From positions 1 to 64,000 of the forward strand of contig JAMZAV010000909.1 of the NCBI GenBank assembly GCA_024449915.1: 64,000 bases of DNA. The letters run 5' to 3'. The notes beneath the pieces were generated by a model, which saw nothing but the letters and a program-made list of their open reading frames with translations, was not told the DNA's origin and did no database searches. The position numbers and the translations under genes were made by a program. Shown here in pieces: positions 21,112-32,500 of the stretch (position 1 is its first letter; the number at the start of each line of letters is the position of its first letter). The DNA comes from Sweltsa coloradensis. Taxonomy: Eukaryota; Arthropoda; Insecta; Plecoptera; Chloroperlidae.

Positions 21112-21139
21112 GCCATGAGACAGTAATAAATTTCTGTGG

Positions 21140-21402
21140 AACGGAAAATAAATAAATTGATGAATTGTATTGTGATGTGATTAAATTGTTAAATAGATTA
21201 CTTTGGATGGAGAAGAAATTTAGAAAGTTTGTCGCCGTTATCATATGATAGAATTTCTTCATGTGATGGGACGTGAGAACAAAATTGCCGTGCGCAAAGG
21301 CATCATATTTGCGTACATTTCTGCTAGCATAGGATTGTACGGTTAAAGGTCCATCACATGTGACACATAGGAACAACCTTTCTCTGGCTGTAAGAGATAT
21401 CC
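21140..21402 (-). mobile_element. LINE-B fragment
   Basis: GGAACGGAAAATAAATAAATT through the end-of-pol region to GTAAGAGATATCCG. No 3' tail. Confidence 0.8.
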
Positions 21403-21754
21403 GACAGGAAAATCGAAATCGAAAATTCATATTAAGAAACGGAACTCTGCATAAAGCAACACTTAATTCTCAACTTCACGTAGCCTAGGCATTGAACAGT
21501 GTGAATCAGGCTGCAAACAAATTGAAACAAAATTTCACCCTGCTACATTTCTTATTGAAAGTGATTCTAGATCTCTCGATCGCAACGTGTTTTTAGATTC
21601 GTGATTAGAGTAAGATGTGTCATGATAAGGCCAGGAGGAATGACAAGGATTATATCTGCTTGACGAAAGGTAATGAGCACAAAGAGAAGATGACTGAGTT
21701 TATGATACTATACTAGTAGTTTGGCTGGGTATTCATGAATGATGAAGAAAAATA
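21403..21754. other. No gene recognised
   Basis: Single-copy-looking, no motif. Confidence 0.5.
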
Positions 21755-21888
21755 TATTTTTTAGTTTATTTGGATCAAGGCACGTCTCAAACCGTTAGGT
21801 CAAAGATGCGCCACTCTATGCACTGGGGATATGAGAGGGAGGGCCCATGCTGGTCAGAAAACCAGCCAGGGTAGCGGGGAGGATATTT
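21755..21888 (-). mobile_element. SINE-A 3' third
   Basis: AGTTTATTTGGATCAAGGCAC to GTAGCGGGGAGGA. It shares the private variant GGGGATATGAGAGGGAGGG with the next copy, suggesting local duplication. Confidence 0.85.
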
Positions 21889-22205
21889 GGTTTATTTGGA
21901 TTAAGGACGCACGCGTCAAACCGTTAGGCATAATGCACCATCTAGCCTGGGGGATATGAGAGGGAGGGCCCATGCTGGTCCAGAACCAGCCAGGGAAGAT
22001 TAGGAAAGGGTTTCTCACGTTTGCGGTCGTCATTGTCTTGTCTCGTCGTCGGAAAGTTCTTTAAGGGAAAGGGGAGGTGTCCGACGACGATGTTCCAGAG
22101 CTCGCCTCTAGTTTCGGGGAGCAATGTACTCCGCTCGTATTTGCTGATGTTTGTCTAAGTGGTCTTTTTCTGTTGAATCGGAAATCTCGAAAGCAGTGCC
22201 ATGCA
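21889..22205 (-). mobile_element. SINE-A copy
   Basis: GGTTTATTTGGATTAAGGAC, with ACGC duplicated before the CAAACCG. Runs to GAAAGCAGTGCCATGCAGGG, where the head is degraded. Confidence 0.85.
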
Positions 22206-22885
22206 GGGATGTTGTTTCATGTTCTGGGTGTGTGAAGAAAATGTAGATGCCACTAGACCCGCAAAGTTACAAGTTATGGATGGGACAAGGACGCAATGAC
22301 GACAACGAAACACGTACATCACAGCGCTGCGTTCCGTAATAAGTTGTTCAATATGCTAATTTGCGGCTGACCCATTCCGAAAGCTGTTGAAATCTGCTAT
22401 GCTTGGCGTTCAACGTAAAATGTTTGGCGAGCATATTCAAGCATAACTAATATGCTCGAGGTTTTAACTTGAGCATTTCCAGGCATATGGGAGAATTGGC
22501 GGTATTTAAAATCAAAAAATGGCGGATCACATAATTAAATTTTATTGTATCGATCTTTGACGTGACAAAAACCCAAAAAACTTGGTTAATAGTTGTTTTA
22601 CCTGAATCCAGCGCTTGAATAACAACGGTTAAGCTCACTTACACTGTACTCAATACTTAACAGTTCTCTTATAGGACGCGACTAACCTAAAAAATTGCGC
22701 GTAAAATATATTTGCTTGGCACTGTGGCAACGCGAAATGCGCGCCTCCCGGAAAAAAAAAAAAACAACAAAGCCATACTCGTGGCTTACGTGTTCCAAAG
22801 TATATCGTGCTCACAGATGCGGTGGAGGAGAATGCCAAGCACCAAAAGCATATTCAAAGCTTTCGGAAGTGTACCCCCATAGTAA
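22206..22885. other. No gene recognised
   Basis: Single-copy-looking. Contains ATATGCTCGAG and a poly-A run near 22755. No coding evidence. Confidence 0.5.
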
Positions 22886-23047
22886 TACGACGGACGTGAG
22901 AAACTTCGGGCACTTTAACCCAATTAGATTCATATTGCGCCAGCCTGTGATATGAAAGTTGATGAGTTAAAGTTGTGTTATGATTTGATTCTTGTTCTAA
23001 GTGTATATATAAGAAAATAAAATGACGGTGATGGATTAGTAATAGAA
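22886..23047 (-). mobile_element. LINE-B 3' fragment
   Basis: ACGACGGACGTGAGAAACTTCGG, a diverged tail (CAATTAGATTCATATTGCGCC), and 3' UTR. Confidence 0.8.
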
Positions 23048-23349
23048 TGATGTAATAAATGACATTTTGTGAGCTCAAAAATACATAATGTACACTTTGG
23101 ATTCGATCGAAAACGTTTCAGTTTAATCCTATTATGAGAAACAAAAGATCCTAGATATTTTGAATTGAGTTTACGGGTACTAAGAGCGCGTCAACCTGTG
23201 AGGTACATAAACGTGCCACTCCAGCTAGGGGATATGGGGAGGAGGGGGCCCATGCTGGTTAGAACCATCCGCGGGTTAGGGTGGGGGGGAGAGGTGGTTA
23301 TCATGTCGCGTCGCCCATCGTCTTTATCATCACGTCCGATCCGTGTGTC

Positions 23350-24079
23350 TAGTGGGGATACAGGGGGGGTGTGGGGAGGGGCGACCCCCCCCCCATTGAT
23401 TCTTTTAAAATGAAAAAAAAAAATGATTTTATTATTTTATTGTGCACGAACCAAATGCACTCTAAAAACCTGATTTTCACAAGGTTCGCTGTGTGCGCTA
23501 TTTATGTAAAATCCATAAAAATCAAACTTCCTTTGTTGTCAGAAATAGTTCAGTTTTTGCCTCTGAAATGTGTTCTGCATCAGTGTACTTCGATTTATTA
23601 AGTTGTCTCCTATGTATGAACATGCATTTTTTAACTACAAATAGGATAGACGTTAATAAAAAAATAACATGTATAAAAAAAAAATTGAAATAATAAGATC
23701 AACGTTTATAATCACATGTTGCAAAGGCCTCGGCTGGAACCCCGGCGGGACGCTTGATGGCTCCGCGGCAGGGCGGGAGGGCGGTGGAAATCTAGGCCAA
23801 TGCTGTAAAATTGTAGCTCGACATGACGACAAAAACAAATGGTGTCACACAAACTACATTGTTTCCGTATTGCATCCGCCCACTACTTTTTTACTAAAAC
23901 GCATCAAATGCACTCTAAAACCTGATTTTCAAAATTTTCGCCTGCGCGCAAGAACATGGGGGCCCGCCCCTCATACCCCCCAGTGCGTCCGCGCTTTAGT
24001 CCCTTTCCACGGCTTGATGTACATGCACACGAAAATCGCCCCCCCACCTCGTCATAGATTATATCCTAGATCGCCACTG
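23350..24079. mobile_element. hAT-like non-autonomous element
   Basis: Left end TAGTGGGGATACAGG and right end, read inward on the other strand, CAGTGGCGATCTAGG match at most positions. This fits the CAGTGG ends of hAT elements. Flanks are CGTGTGTC and CGTGGTTG, both derived from the CGTTGTGT of the host SINE-A, consistent with an 8 bp target duplication blurred by indels. The string AAATGCACTCTAAAA occurs twice inside (about 23453 and 23908). No transposase frame. Confidence 0.6.
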
Positions 24080-24198
24080 CGTGGTTGTACAGTGTGACGT
24101 AGTCGTCGGGAGATGTCGTCGATGGGAGGGCAATGGTTCCCCGACGACGAGACTGCCAGAGCTCGTCTCTAGTTGTTGTGGAGAATGTAGGCCCTAAC

Positions 24199-24566
24199 TC
24201 CCCAACATCAGCTATGCTAATAGTAAAGGCGATTCAAGAGAAAAAAGTCCACCTCGTAAAATTCAGCTAGAAAATGCGGATTATATATTTACGCCCTGAA
24301 AAATAGAGGCGAGCTGTGACAAAATCGTCGCGGGGACACCTCCCCACCCTTGACGACATCCCCGACGACACGATGACAATGTAACAGAACGAACGATGAC
24401 AAAGACGATGACGGACCGCGTCGTGAGAAACCCCCAATTCCTCCTTTCCTGTGGCGATTCTGACCAGCATGGGACCCTTCCTCGCACATCCCACCTAGAT
24501 TGGAGTGGTGATGGACCTAACGGTTGACGCGTGCCTTTATCCCCAAATAAACAAAAAACAAACATA
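24199..24566 (+). mobile_element. Plus-strand SINE-A nested in minus-strand SINE-A
   Basis: Reads in sense from near the head (GCTAATAGTAAAGGCGATTC) to the tail (CTAACGGTTGACGCGTGCC, AAATAAACAAAAAACAAA). It is the only long plus-strand copy. The A-rich end at its right confirms that the TTTATTTGG side is the 3' end of the element. Confidence 0.85.
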
Positions 24567-24695
24567 CTAGTTGATGTCTGTGGAGAGGATTTAAAACACT
24601 TTCCTAGCCTTTAACGATTAGCACAGCCATGCTCTGGGCCAAATTCTTGCCAGGGCTTAGACGAGGGTGTTTATTTCGTGACGTCATCGTTTGTC

Positions 24696-24870
24696 TCCCA
24701 GCCACCGACAATCCCGACTTAACATTTCCAAGGTTTTCCTCTAAGTCTTTGTCGAATGATGAGTTTTACATCCCTTGGGCATTCCTTCCCAACCGATCAC
24801 TCATTATTTTGACCTTGTTAGTTACCTGCGCGGGTCACACAACGGACATCCCGACAAGAACAACAACAAC
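24696..24870 (+). mobile_element. Diverged SINE-C-like fragment
   Basis: CCGACAATCCCGACTTAAC and CCAAGGTTTTCCTCTAAGTC resemble the body of SINE-C just after its B box. The head is absent. Confidence 0.4.
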
Positions 24871-24960
24871 TCAGGTTAATAACTCGTAGCTCCTCGTTTC
24901 ATTTCGTCACTTAAGAAGGGCCAAGGCTATGCAGGATTGCTGCAAGTCACTTGTCACTTT

Positions 24961-25024
24961 TAATCACTCGATTAGCCAAGTTGCATAAATATGAGACGTT
25001 AAGCAATATCCAATCCAATCCAAC
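24961..25024 (+). mobile_element. LINE-F 3' tail
   Basis: CTCGATTAGCCAAGTTGCAT, ATGAGACGTTAAGCAATATC and a (CCAAT)n-like end. The same ending occurs at 52860-52941 and around 62839/63507. It looks like the 3' end of a second non-LTR family with a CAATC-repeat tail. Confidence 0.6.
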
Positions 25025-25107
25025 CAGACAACTCTTCAACTAAGCTTATTACTAAATAACTTCCACATATAATTAATCATGGAAGATTCTAGATCCGCGA
25101 CCTTCAC

Positions 25108-25214
25108 TTGGTCAGCTTCCTGAACTCTGAAGTGTCTAACGTTTCTTCCGGTGTTTTTCAAGGTGATGGCCACACGATAAACTGGTTTTCTCTTACAGGT
25201 GACGACAATATTAA
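25108..25214 (-). other. Possible isolated exon
   Basis: Minus-strand open segment containing VYRVAITLKNTGRNVRHFRV, bounded by TCTGTTCAG (acceptor-like) and CCAA/GTGAAG (donor-like). The L-NTG--F-V pattern recalls beta-sandwich repeats of the MSP/ASH type, but this is only an impression. No neighbouring exon was found. Chance or an exon relic are equally possible. Confidence 0.2.
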
Positions 25215-25475
25215 CTGAACAGATGTCTAGTATTCGTGACAATCTGCAGGTAAACCTTCTAAAAATATATAGAGTGTTTGTGATTTATTTCTCTGGAATT
25301 AGTTTCCAAATTACTGAAGTTTGAAATTTATAATTTATTAGGTTTAAAGACCCGCGTCGTCCGTTATGATAATGAAGTTTATTTGTTACTTTATAACAAT
25401 ATATCTTTTTCCAAAGGGGAGGGACGTAAGGGGGTGACGCGGGGTGGACAGACCTGTGTGCTGGTCAGAACTAGC

Positions 25476-25627
25476 TTTTGGATTATTTGGATTAAGGACG
25501 CGTCAACCGTTAGGTCTTAATGCACCACTCTAGCCTAGGGGATATGGGGAGGAGGGGCCATGCTGGTCAGAACCAGCCACGGGTAAGGGGAGAAAGGGGG
25601 TTTCTCACGTCGCGGTCGTCATCGTCA
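25476..25627 (-). mobile_element. SINE-A 3' half
   Basis: GGATTATTTGGATTAAGGACG to GTCGCGGTCGTCATCGTC. 5' truncation falls again in the GTC block. Unrelated G/A-rich sequence follows. Confidence 0.9.
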
Positions 25628-25794
25628 AGCACCGAGCGGGCATGGGGACAATGGGTCGGGGAGGGCCTGTGGTTTGTGACGAAATCAAGCCGGGCTCAGG
25701 CAAAGGAAAGAGGGAAAAGGAGGAAAAAGCCGAGTAGCAGAAGACCAAAAAATGAACATTCGCCTCATCTTTTCTCCGTACAACTGCAGGAGCA

Positions 25795-26030
25795 AAGACT
25801 ACGACGACTTGAGAAACTAGGGCGCTTCAACCGGTTTGGTCATATTGCGCCGCCCGCCTGTGATATTGAAAGTTTGATGATTATATTGTTTTCTAAGTTT
25901 ATAATAGAAAAAAAATTATAGTGGTGATAAGCATAGGCCTAAGAAAATGATTAATTTGAATGGAAATAAATAAATAAATGAAAATGATTTCGAGGTAAAT
26001 TAAAATTCGATAAATAAATTGTTTCGTTAA
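25795..26030 (-). mobile_element. LINE-B 3' fragment
   Basis: ACGACGACTTGAGAAACTAGG, tail with a duplicated GCCCGCC, 3' UTR to GATAAATAAATTGTTTCG. Confidence 0.9.
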
Positions 26031-26049
26031 GTTTGATTGATTCGTAACA

Positions 26050-26350
26050 TTTCAAGGGCGCGTCAACTGTTAGGTCATTATGTGCCACTCTAGCCTAGAG
26101 GATATGGGGAGGAGCGGCCCATGCTGGTCATAACCAGCCACAGGTAGGGGGAGCTAAGGGGGTTCTCACGTCGCGGTAGGGCCTATGTGTCGTCTTTCAC
26201 TTTGTCATCGTTCGTGGTGTCATTGTCATCGTCATCGGAGAGTTCGTCAAGGGAAGGGGGAGGTGTCCCCGACGACGATTGTCAGAGCTCGCCTCTAGTA
26301 TCGGGGAGGAATTACACTCCTACTTACTTGTTGATGTTTGTGAGGTGGAT
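26050..26350 (-). mobile_element. SINE-A copy, 5'-truncated
   Basis: AACATTTCAAGGGCGCGTC to GTTGATGTTTGTGAGGTGGA. It runs straight into another SINE-A. Confidence 0.85.
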
Positions 26351-26657
26351 TAAATAATTAAGTTTAAGGGTGCGTCAACCGTTAGATCATATTGCACCAC
26401 TCTAGTCCAGGGGATATGGGAGGAGGGGCCCATGCTGTTCAGAACCAGCCACGGGTAAGGGGAGGAATCGTCAGGGAGGTCGCCAAGGGAAGGGGGCGAT
26501 GTCCCCGACGACGATTGCCAGAGCTCGCCTCTAGTTAAAATTCCTTTCTTACTAGCTGATGTGGCGAGATGTCTTTTTCTCTTAAATCAGACAGTGTTTT
26601 TGTTACAATTAGCAGAGCCATGCTCTGGGCCAATTCTACCCCGGGCCCTAACGGGTG
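26351..26657 (-). mobile_element. SINE-A copy with deletion
   Basis: AAGTTTAAGGGTGCGTCAACC to CGGGCCCTAACGGG. The TTCTCACGTCGCGGTCG block is deleted between GGGGAGGAATCG and TCAGGGAGGTCG. Confidence 0.85.
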
Positions 26658-27157
26658 TCCTGATCAACATTGCAGTTTATACACCAATCTCGTAAGCTGC
26701 ACACCCTATGACCTTTACCTTCTCTTCCTTCCTGATCCCCTGCTCCTTGTTGTCATCTCGTTTCCTTTCTTCCGGCTGATTTCAAGGTAAATCAAATATC
26801 TCGCATCGACCTTCCACAGTTTTACTTCCTCTTATTCTTACCTAATCACTCGTCTATGTGAAAGAACTCGCTCAATCAGTCAGTCAGCAAGCGGCTCGAT
26901 TCAGTAAACTTGACACATATTCGCATGGTTCAAGAGCCGAGCCTCCAGTCATGTTGCACTTATACTTTCCACCGCCGAACTGACCAGGAAATTATTAATT
27001 ATATACGTGCATTTTGTCACGTAGCTCCGATAACTAACTGAATCATTCTCTGGCCGTCATTTTATAATGAAACTTTCGGACCTTTACTACGAAATATTAT
27101 GAGTATGGAATAGAAACGATTTTCTCAGTTCATGTAATGAAGTTCAGCTAGAAGAAG
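26658..27157. other. No gene recognised
   Basis: Single-copy-looking, C/T-rich on the + strand near 26700-26790. No exon recognised. Confidence 0.5.
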
Positions 27158-27511
27158 AGTGTGTGTTTATTTAGATTAAGTGCGCGTCAACCGTTGGGTC
27201 ATAATGCGCCTCTCTAACCTAGGGGATATGGAGGGGCACATGCTGGTCAGAACCAGCCACGGGTAAGGGGTGGAAAGAGTTGATACTCACGTCGTGGTCG
27301 TTATCGACTCTGCCATCGTGTGTTCGTGTGTTCGAGGAGGTCGTCAAGGGATGGGGGTGGGGGTGTAGTCCCTGACGGCGACAAGTTCGCCTCTAGTCTC
27401 GGTTTTTTACTATATAGCTGATGTTTGCGAAATTGTCTTTTTCTATTTTCTCGCCTTTTAAATGAGCAGAATCACGCTCTTTGACGAATCCTACCCCGGG
27501 CCCAGACGGGG
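27158..27511 (-). mobile_element. SINE-A full-length copy
   Basis: GTTTATTTAGATTAAGTGCG to GGGCCCAGACGGGGG, moderately diverged. Confidence 0.9.
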
Positions 27512-27812
27512 GATGCTCTACTGTAAAAGAAATTGAGGAAAACTGTAATTCACGTGCTATAAACCAAATCATGGAATGATGTGAGGTGTTACGTCTATAA
27601 GACTGTCAAGTCTTGCGACTGCAATTGAAAGTAATGCCAATACTGGTCAGTGTCCGTGGGTGCGTCTACAAGGTCAATGTCCCGCAACTTGTTTACTTTC
27701 TTTACATAACGCTGCTAATAAGGTGTTGGTCATTTGCCCTTGAAACTGAAGGGGAGAAAGGACTGTGTAAATTGACGAAGATCCTGTCGCAGAAAAGTCG
27801 ACTGAAATTATG
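27512..27812. other. No gene recognised
   Basis: Single-copy-looking. A 69-codon frame at 27613-27822 runs into the LINE-B 3' junction and has no domain. Confidence 0.45.
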
Positions 27813-28027
27813 GACGACGTGAGATACTAGGGCGCTTCAACCGGTTAGGTCATATTGCGCAGCCTGTGATATTAAATTGTTTATTTATGACCGTATTGTT
27901 TTCTAAGTTTAAAAAGAAAAGAAAATGATGGAGATTATAGTAATAGCAAAAGAAAAAAATATTTATTTGAATAAGAAATGAAATAACTTTGATATGAATT
28001 AAATTTCGTTAAATAAATTAGGATGAA
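27813..28027 (-). mobile_element. LINE-B 3' fragment
   Basis: GGACGACGTGAGATACTAGG, full tail, 3' UTR to TCGTTAAATAAATTAGG. Confidence 0.9.
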
Positions 28028-28044
28028 GCACAATTAACTTACAA

Positions 28045-28110
28045 ATTACAGGACTTATACGGGTTTCGAACCCCCGTCTCCTAGGAGTCTCACTTGTGAA
28101 GCCAGCGCCA
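28045..28110 (-). other. tRNA-like sequence
   Basis: On the minus strand, GGGGGTTCGAAACCCG is a good T-arm/B box with a paired stem, preceded by GGCTTCACAAGTGAGAC in A-box position. The acceptor stem is not convincing and there is no T-run terminator, so a tRNA pseudogene or SINE head is likelier than a working tRNA. Confidence 0.4.
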
Positions 28111-28137
28111 ATAGTAATACATTTTGTTAAATTTTTA

Positions 28138-28322
28138 GAATATTTTGATTAAGAGCGCGTCAACCGGTAGGTCAAAATGCGTCACTATATCTAGCAAGTT
28201 AGCTAGTCTAGCAAGGGAGATGTGGGGAGGAGAGGCCAATCGAGGCCAGAACGAAGTGATAGAGACGGCCATGGGCCAAAGCTGGTCAGAACCATCCATG
28301 GTTAAGGGGAGGAAAAGGTTTT
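28138..28322 (-). mobile_element. SINE-A 3' half, rearranged
   Basis: GATTAAGAGCGCGTCAACCGG, then a repeated CTAGCAAG insertion and a duplicated GGCCA...CAGAAC block, ending at GGGGAGGAAAAGG. Confidence 0.75.
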
Positions 28323-28631
28323 TGGTTTATTTGGATTAAGGACGCGTCAACCGTTTTAGGTCAAATGCACCATCTAGCATGTTTCTATTTAATTATCTTA
28401 GATGGGGAGGAGGGGCCCATGCTGCAGAGGGAAGGGGGATCAGTCGCGTCGCACCGTACATCGTGCGTTGTGTATGTGTCGGGGTAGCAGGAAGGAGCAG
28501 TCGACTCGATTGTAGACTGTTGTCGGGGAGCTGACACTAGCTGCATTGGCGAGTTGCACTTTTTCTTTTGAATCGCCTTTTACGATTAGCAGAGCCATGC
28601 TTTGGGCCAATTCTACCCCGGGTCCCTGCAG
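28323..28631 (-). mobile_element. SINE-A copy, diverged
   Basis: GGTTTATTTGGATTAAGGACG to ACCCCGGGTCCC. The middle third is heavily altered, with insertions near 28385-28400; the head is well kept. Confidence 0.85.
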
Positions 28632-28859
28632 ATTTGATGCGATATATACGCGTTATATAGAATGCTAAAAAAGGGCATAGCCCTATTCACATTTAATGTC
28701 TAGCAACCTATTGGTTAATAGTATGTTTAATGATTATATTGTTTTTAAGTGTAATTTCATACTTTAACTAAAATGTAGATTTGCACACCTACTGTGATTA
28801 TGGCTTACATTTTGTGCGTTAAAAATAATAAATAAATAAAGGCGATCCAACTTCACAAG

Positions 28860-29080
28860 AAACGACGACGTGAGAAACTAGGTCGCTTCGACCGGTTAGA
28901 TCATAATGCGCCTCCTGTGATATTGAAAGTTGATGAAATGAATGGTTGTATTATATTGTTTTCTAATTGTATATATATAAGAGAAGAAAATGATGGTGAT
29001 GATAGTAATAGCGTAACAAAAGTTATTTATTTGAAATGGAAATAAATAAATATAATGTGTATGATGTAAATTAAACTTCT
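28860..29080 (-). mobile_element. LINE-B 3' fragment
   Basis: AACGACGACGTGAGAAACTAGG to GATGTAAATTAAACTTCTAGC. It is the last repeat before the gene promoter, about 370 bp from the TATA box. Confidence 0.9.
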
Positions 29081-29449
29081 AGCAACTTATAACATTTTGT
29101 GTTAAAAATAATAAATGGTGATAAATGAGGCATGCATGCACACACCGGAAACAGAATTCTTTGCACCGCGCTAGGATCTCGAGAACTTCCTATCACCGTA
29201 GCCCCAAGCCCTTCCTATCGACCTTGACTACACTCTGTCTACAACCATCTACCTGTTCATTACTATAACTTAAAATAATACATATTCTCAAACAAAAAAC
29301 ACACACACACACAATTCAATGTTAGGTAACTTGATAACCTCCAAATACAGGGTGTCCAAGAAACTATAGCCATTCACCCGAAGATACCAGAGTTCCAACA
29401 ACCTCCGCGCCATATCTTTCTTTCCAATACTTTGACGGTCAAACCCGAG

Positions 29450-29486
29450 TATAAATACTCAGCGCCTCGATGTTAGGTTCACAGTT
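29450..29486 (+). promoter_or_regulatory. Core promoter of the secreted-protein gene
   Basis: TATAAATAC at 29450-29458. About 30 bp downstream is TTCACAGTT (29478-29486), close to the arthropod initiator, putting the start site near 29481-29483. The ATG follows about 57 bp later with no earlier ATG in frame. No TE sequence overlaps it. Confidence 0.6.
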
Positions 29487-29538
29487 CACCAGTGCTTCCA
29501 ATAGTGATCTATCGTACCAACTTGTCCGCTCAGCAATC

Positions 29539-32500
29539 ATGAAGGTAGCGTTAACAAATATTCATTCAACCATTCAAAACACTTCTGTGGTTTCACTAGA
29601 ATTATTATTTTAAATACACCTCCAATTAGCGTTGATAAAGACTTGACGGTTGATTTGAATAATTTCTAAAAATTTCTAAATTATTGTGTAATGTTAATGT
29701 GAATTTGTAATCGTTGTAACGTACTTCATTGTTGGTGGTGTTACGGTTTTTAATGCTAGGCAGTGCTTGTTATAAAGTTATTTGATATAATTATTAACCG
29801 ATTTCTAATGAATATTTTAAAAGCGATATTCATATCGGTAATTCTTATAGCGTGTTTGCTTGTAGAAATTGACATACCGAGAAATGTGTTTTTTTATTAA
29901 TCTAGTTTGTACGATTTAGCAATTAATTCAGGTTATTAAAAATGATATTGATCGTGTATTGAATCTTCTAATTCTCCATCGTATTCTTGTTGTTTTCAAA
30001 TCTTTTTTTTTTAAACGTTTAGAGTTCAACATTTTATTCTGGTAGAAATAATTAAAAATACAAATTATTATGCGCCACTGTAGACTAGGGGTTGTGGGGT
30101 GATAGGTAAATTCCACACCACACTGCAGCTGACCAACGACGATGTAAGAAACTAGGGCGCGTCAACCGGTAAGGTCATATCGAGCCGCCTGTGATATTGT
30201 AAGTTAGTGAAATGATTTTATGGTGTGTTTGATGATTATATTGTTTTCTTGGTTTATAAAAGAAAAGAAAATTATAGTAGTGGTAGTTATAGCAAAATAA
30301 AATTATTTATTTGAAATAAAGAAATAAAGGAAATGAGTTTGATGTGAAGTAAATTTTATTGAATAAATAACTTTGAATGATAAATTTATAAAGATTGTCG
30401 TCGTATCATACGATAGGGAGAGATCAAATTGCTTGCGCAAGGCATCATATTTGGTACATCCTGCTAACATATGATGTACGATTAAGGGTGCATCACATGT
30501 GCACATCACCTACTCGAATTCGGGACAGGGGAGGGATGGGGGAGTTCTTATACGTCGCCGGCCAGTGCTCGCCTCTAGTTTCGGGGAGAAATATGCTCCC
30601 CTACTTCTAGCGCTGATGATTGCAAGTTGGACTTTGATTCTTTTAAGATTAGCAGAGTAATTCTCAGGGTCAAATTCTACCCCGGGCCTAGACGGGGGTA
30701 CATAATTATCTAAATTATTATGAAGACACCTATCATAGAACTTTTTCATATAGTAATTATAGAAAATAAATAATACATAAATATAATTTTCTAAAAATTA
30801 AGAATCTGTCAATATATTGTGAAAAACACCCTTATAATTACGCATTTTCTAACAGATTTATTTTATTTTTATTTTTATCTTATGAATATGGGCGAACATA
30901 TTATTATGTCCATTATTATCAATTAACTTATACGAAGTTTTCTTCGGACCTGCTGCACGAAAAGGAACTCGTCGGACATTAAATCAGTGTAAATAGTCCA
31001 CTAACAGAGGTGTCTTGTTGTCCTAGGTCGTTCTCTGCTTGGTTATTCTGGTCGCGGCCGTCTCTTGCCAGGACTACTCTGACTTCTTCCTACCCCAGGG
31101 TCAGCCCATGATGATCATGATGCCCAACGGCAGAAACAGCAGAGGTAAGATTATCGTTATTATCAGAAATACACCAGATGAAATATATTAGACATTCATA
31201 TTATATCATTATTCGATTTACACAGCTAATTTCAGTCACATGGGTGATATAAACGTAAGAATTAAATAGGAACGCTCCTGCTAAAGCACTCTTCCATAAA
31301 TGTATTCCAAAAAATAAAGTTTTAAAAATTCGTTTTTTAACTATTTAAAATCGTTCAAAAAGACCGAAAACACTGAAATGTATAACATGAAATGTAAAAA
31401 AAAAAAAACTTTAGTGGATAAAAATCTTTAAATAAGAACAATGCTTCGGGAATTATTAGCCATTTCCTCTAAACGTATAGTTTTTTTTTAAAGTTTTAGT
31501 TTATTTGGATTAAGGACGCGTCAACCGTGTTGTCATAATGAACCAATAGTCAAGGGGATATGGGGAGGAAGGGCCCATGCTGGTCAGAACCAGCCACGGG
31601 TAGGGGGAGGAACGTAGGTCTATAAATACCTAGACCTCAGATTTCATCCGTTCATTACTCAAAGTCAGACTGCACAACAGGTTGATAAAGCAAAGTTGTA
31701 AATGTAGCCCACACTGTTAGGCCACCTCACTCCTCATTAAGCCTAACATTCGCTCGCACTCGTAAAACTCAGTCTGGATACGAAACTAATTCTAAATCAT
31801 CTCATTACACTTTCCCTTAATTAAAATGTGCAAATAATTAATTTCGTAATAATAAAAAGTGGGATGGGTGAGTGAGTAGGTGTTGATGAGTTTCGCCAGG
31901 TTATGACAGCTAGGGTACAATATCTAAAGTACAGTAGCTACAAGGTCATCGATTTTGTAAATGCTGATTTGAAGCCAAAGTAAGGATTCAATTTAATTGT
32001 TATTTAAATAATTTTAATCGAGTTTTTAAATTGGGGCTTTAGAATTCATTGTGTTATTTAGTAGTTCTTAAAATAAAATAAATGTTCAATGAGTAATTGA
32101 TAAGATTACAAAACACAAAACTTAAAAACAATGGATTAAGTCTCCAAAACACATAACCCATGTCCGGAAAAAGCAACTATAAGAATTGTTTGCATAATTT
32201 CGGTTTCTTGGTACCCAATGATTCTTTAGCAAAAATACACAGTTATTATTGAAAGAAATCGTAGCGAAGAAAACGTCACTTATTCAAACCACTAATCGTC
32301 CAGATTATACAGTTTTATATCAATTAAATACGTCCTCCATTTGCAAAGAATACAGTTTGTAGCCTTCTACAAACTAATAATCTATAAATAAGACATAAAA
32401 ACTAAGGTGAAATTATATCACCGAAATTTGCTTGTTAAGATATTAAAACTCGTAAAAAAACTGTTGTGCTTTAAATGGTTGGAGCTCGTATTAAACTTCT

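Larger units (their letters stand above)
23163..24670 (-). mobile_element. SINE-A copy broken by two later insertions
   Basis: Three pieces in register: 23163-23349 (tail to CGTGTGTC), 24080-24198 (CGTGGTTGTACAGTG to AACTCCCC), and 24567-24670 (CATACTAGTTGATGTCTG to GCTTAGACGAGGG). The gaps hold a hAT-like element and an opposite-strand SINE-A. When joined in order the pieces account for one full-length unit. Confidence 0.8.

Noticed and set aside
24679..24686. TGACGTCA CRE site
   Set aside because: An 8 bp palindrome expected by chance at this scale, with no gene start nearby.
28045..28110. Functional tRNA gene (also 728-806, 10257-10372, 11782-11830, 18305-18370, 43418-43490)
   Set aside because: Only the B-box side is well kept. 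Acceptor stems do not close, terminators are missing, and several copies share a common SINE-C body.
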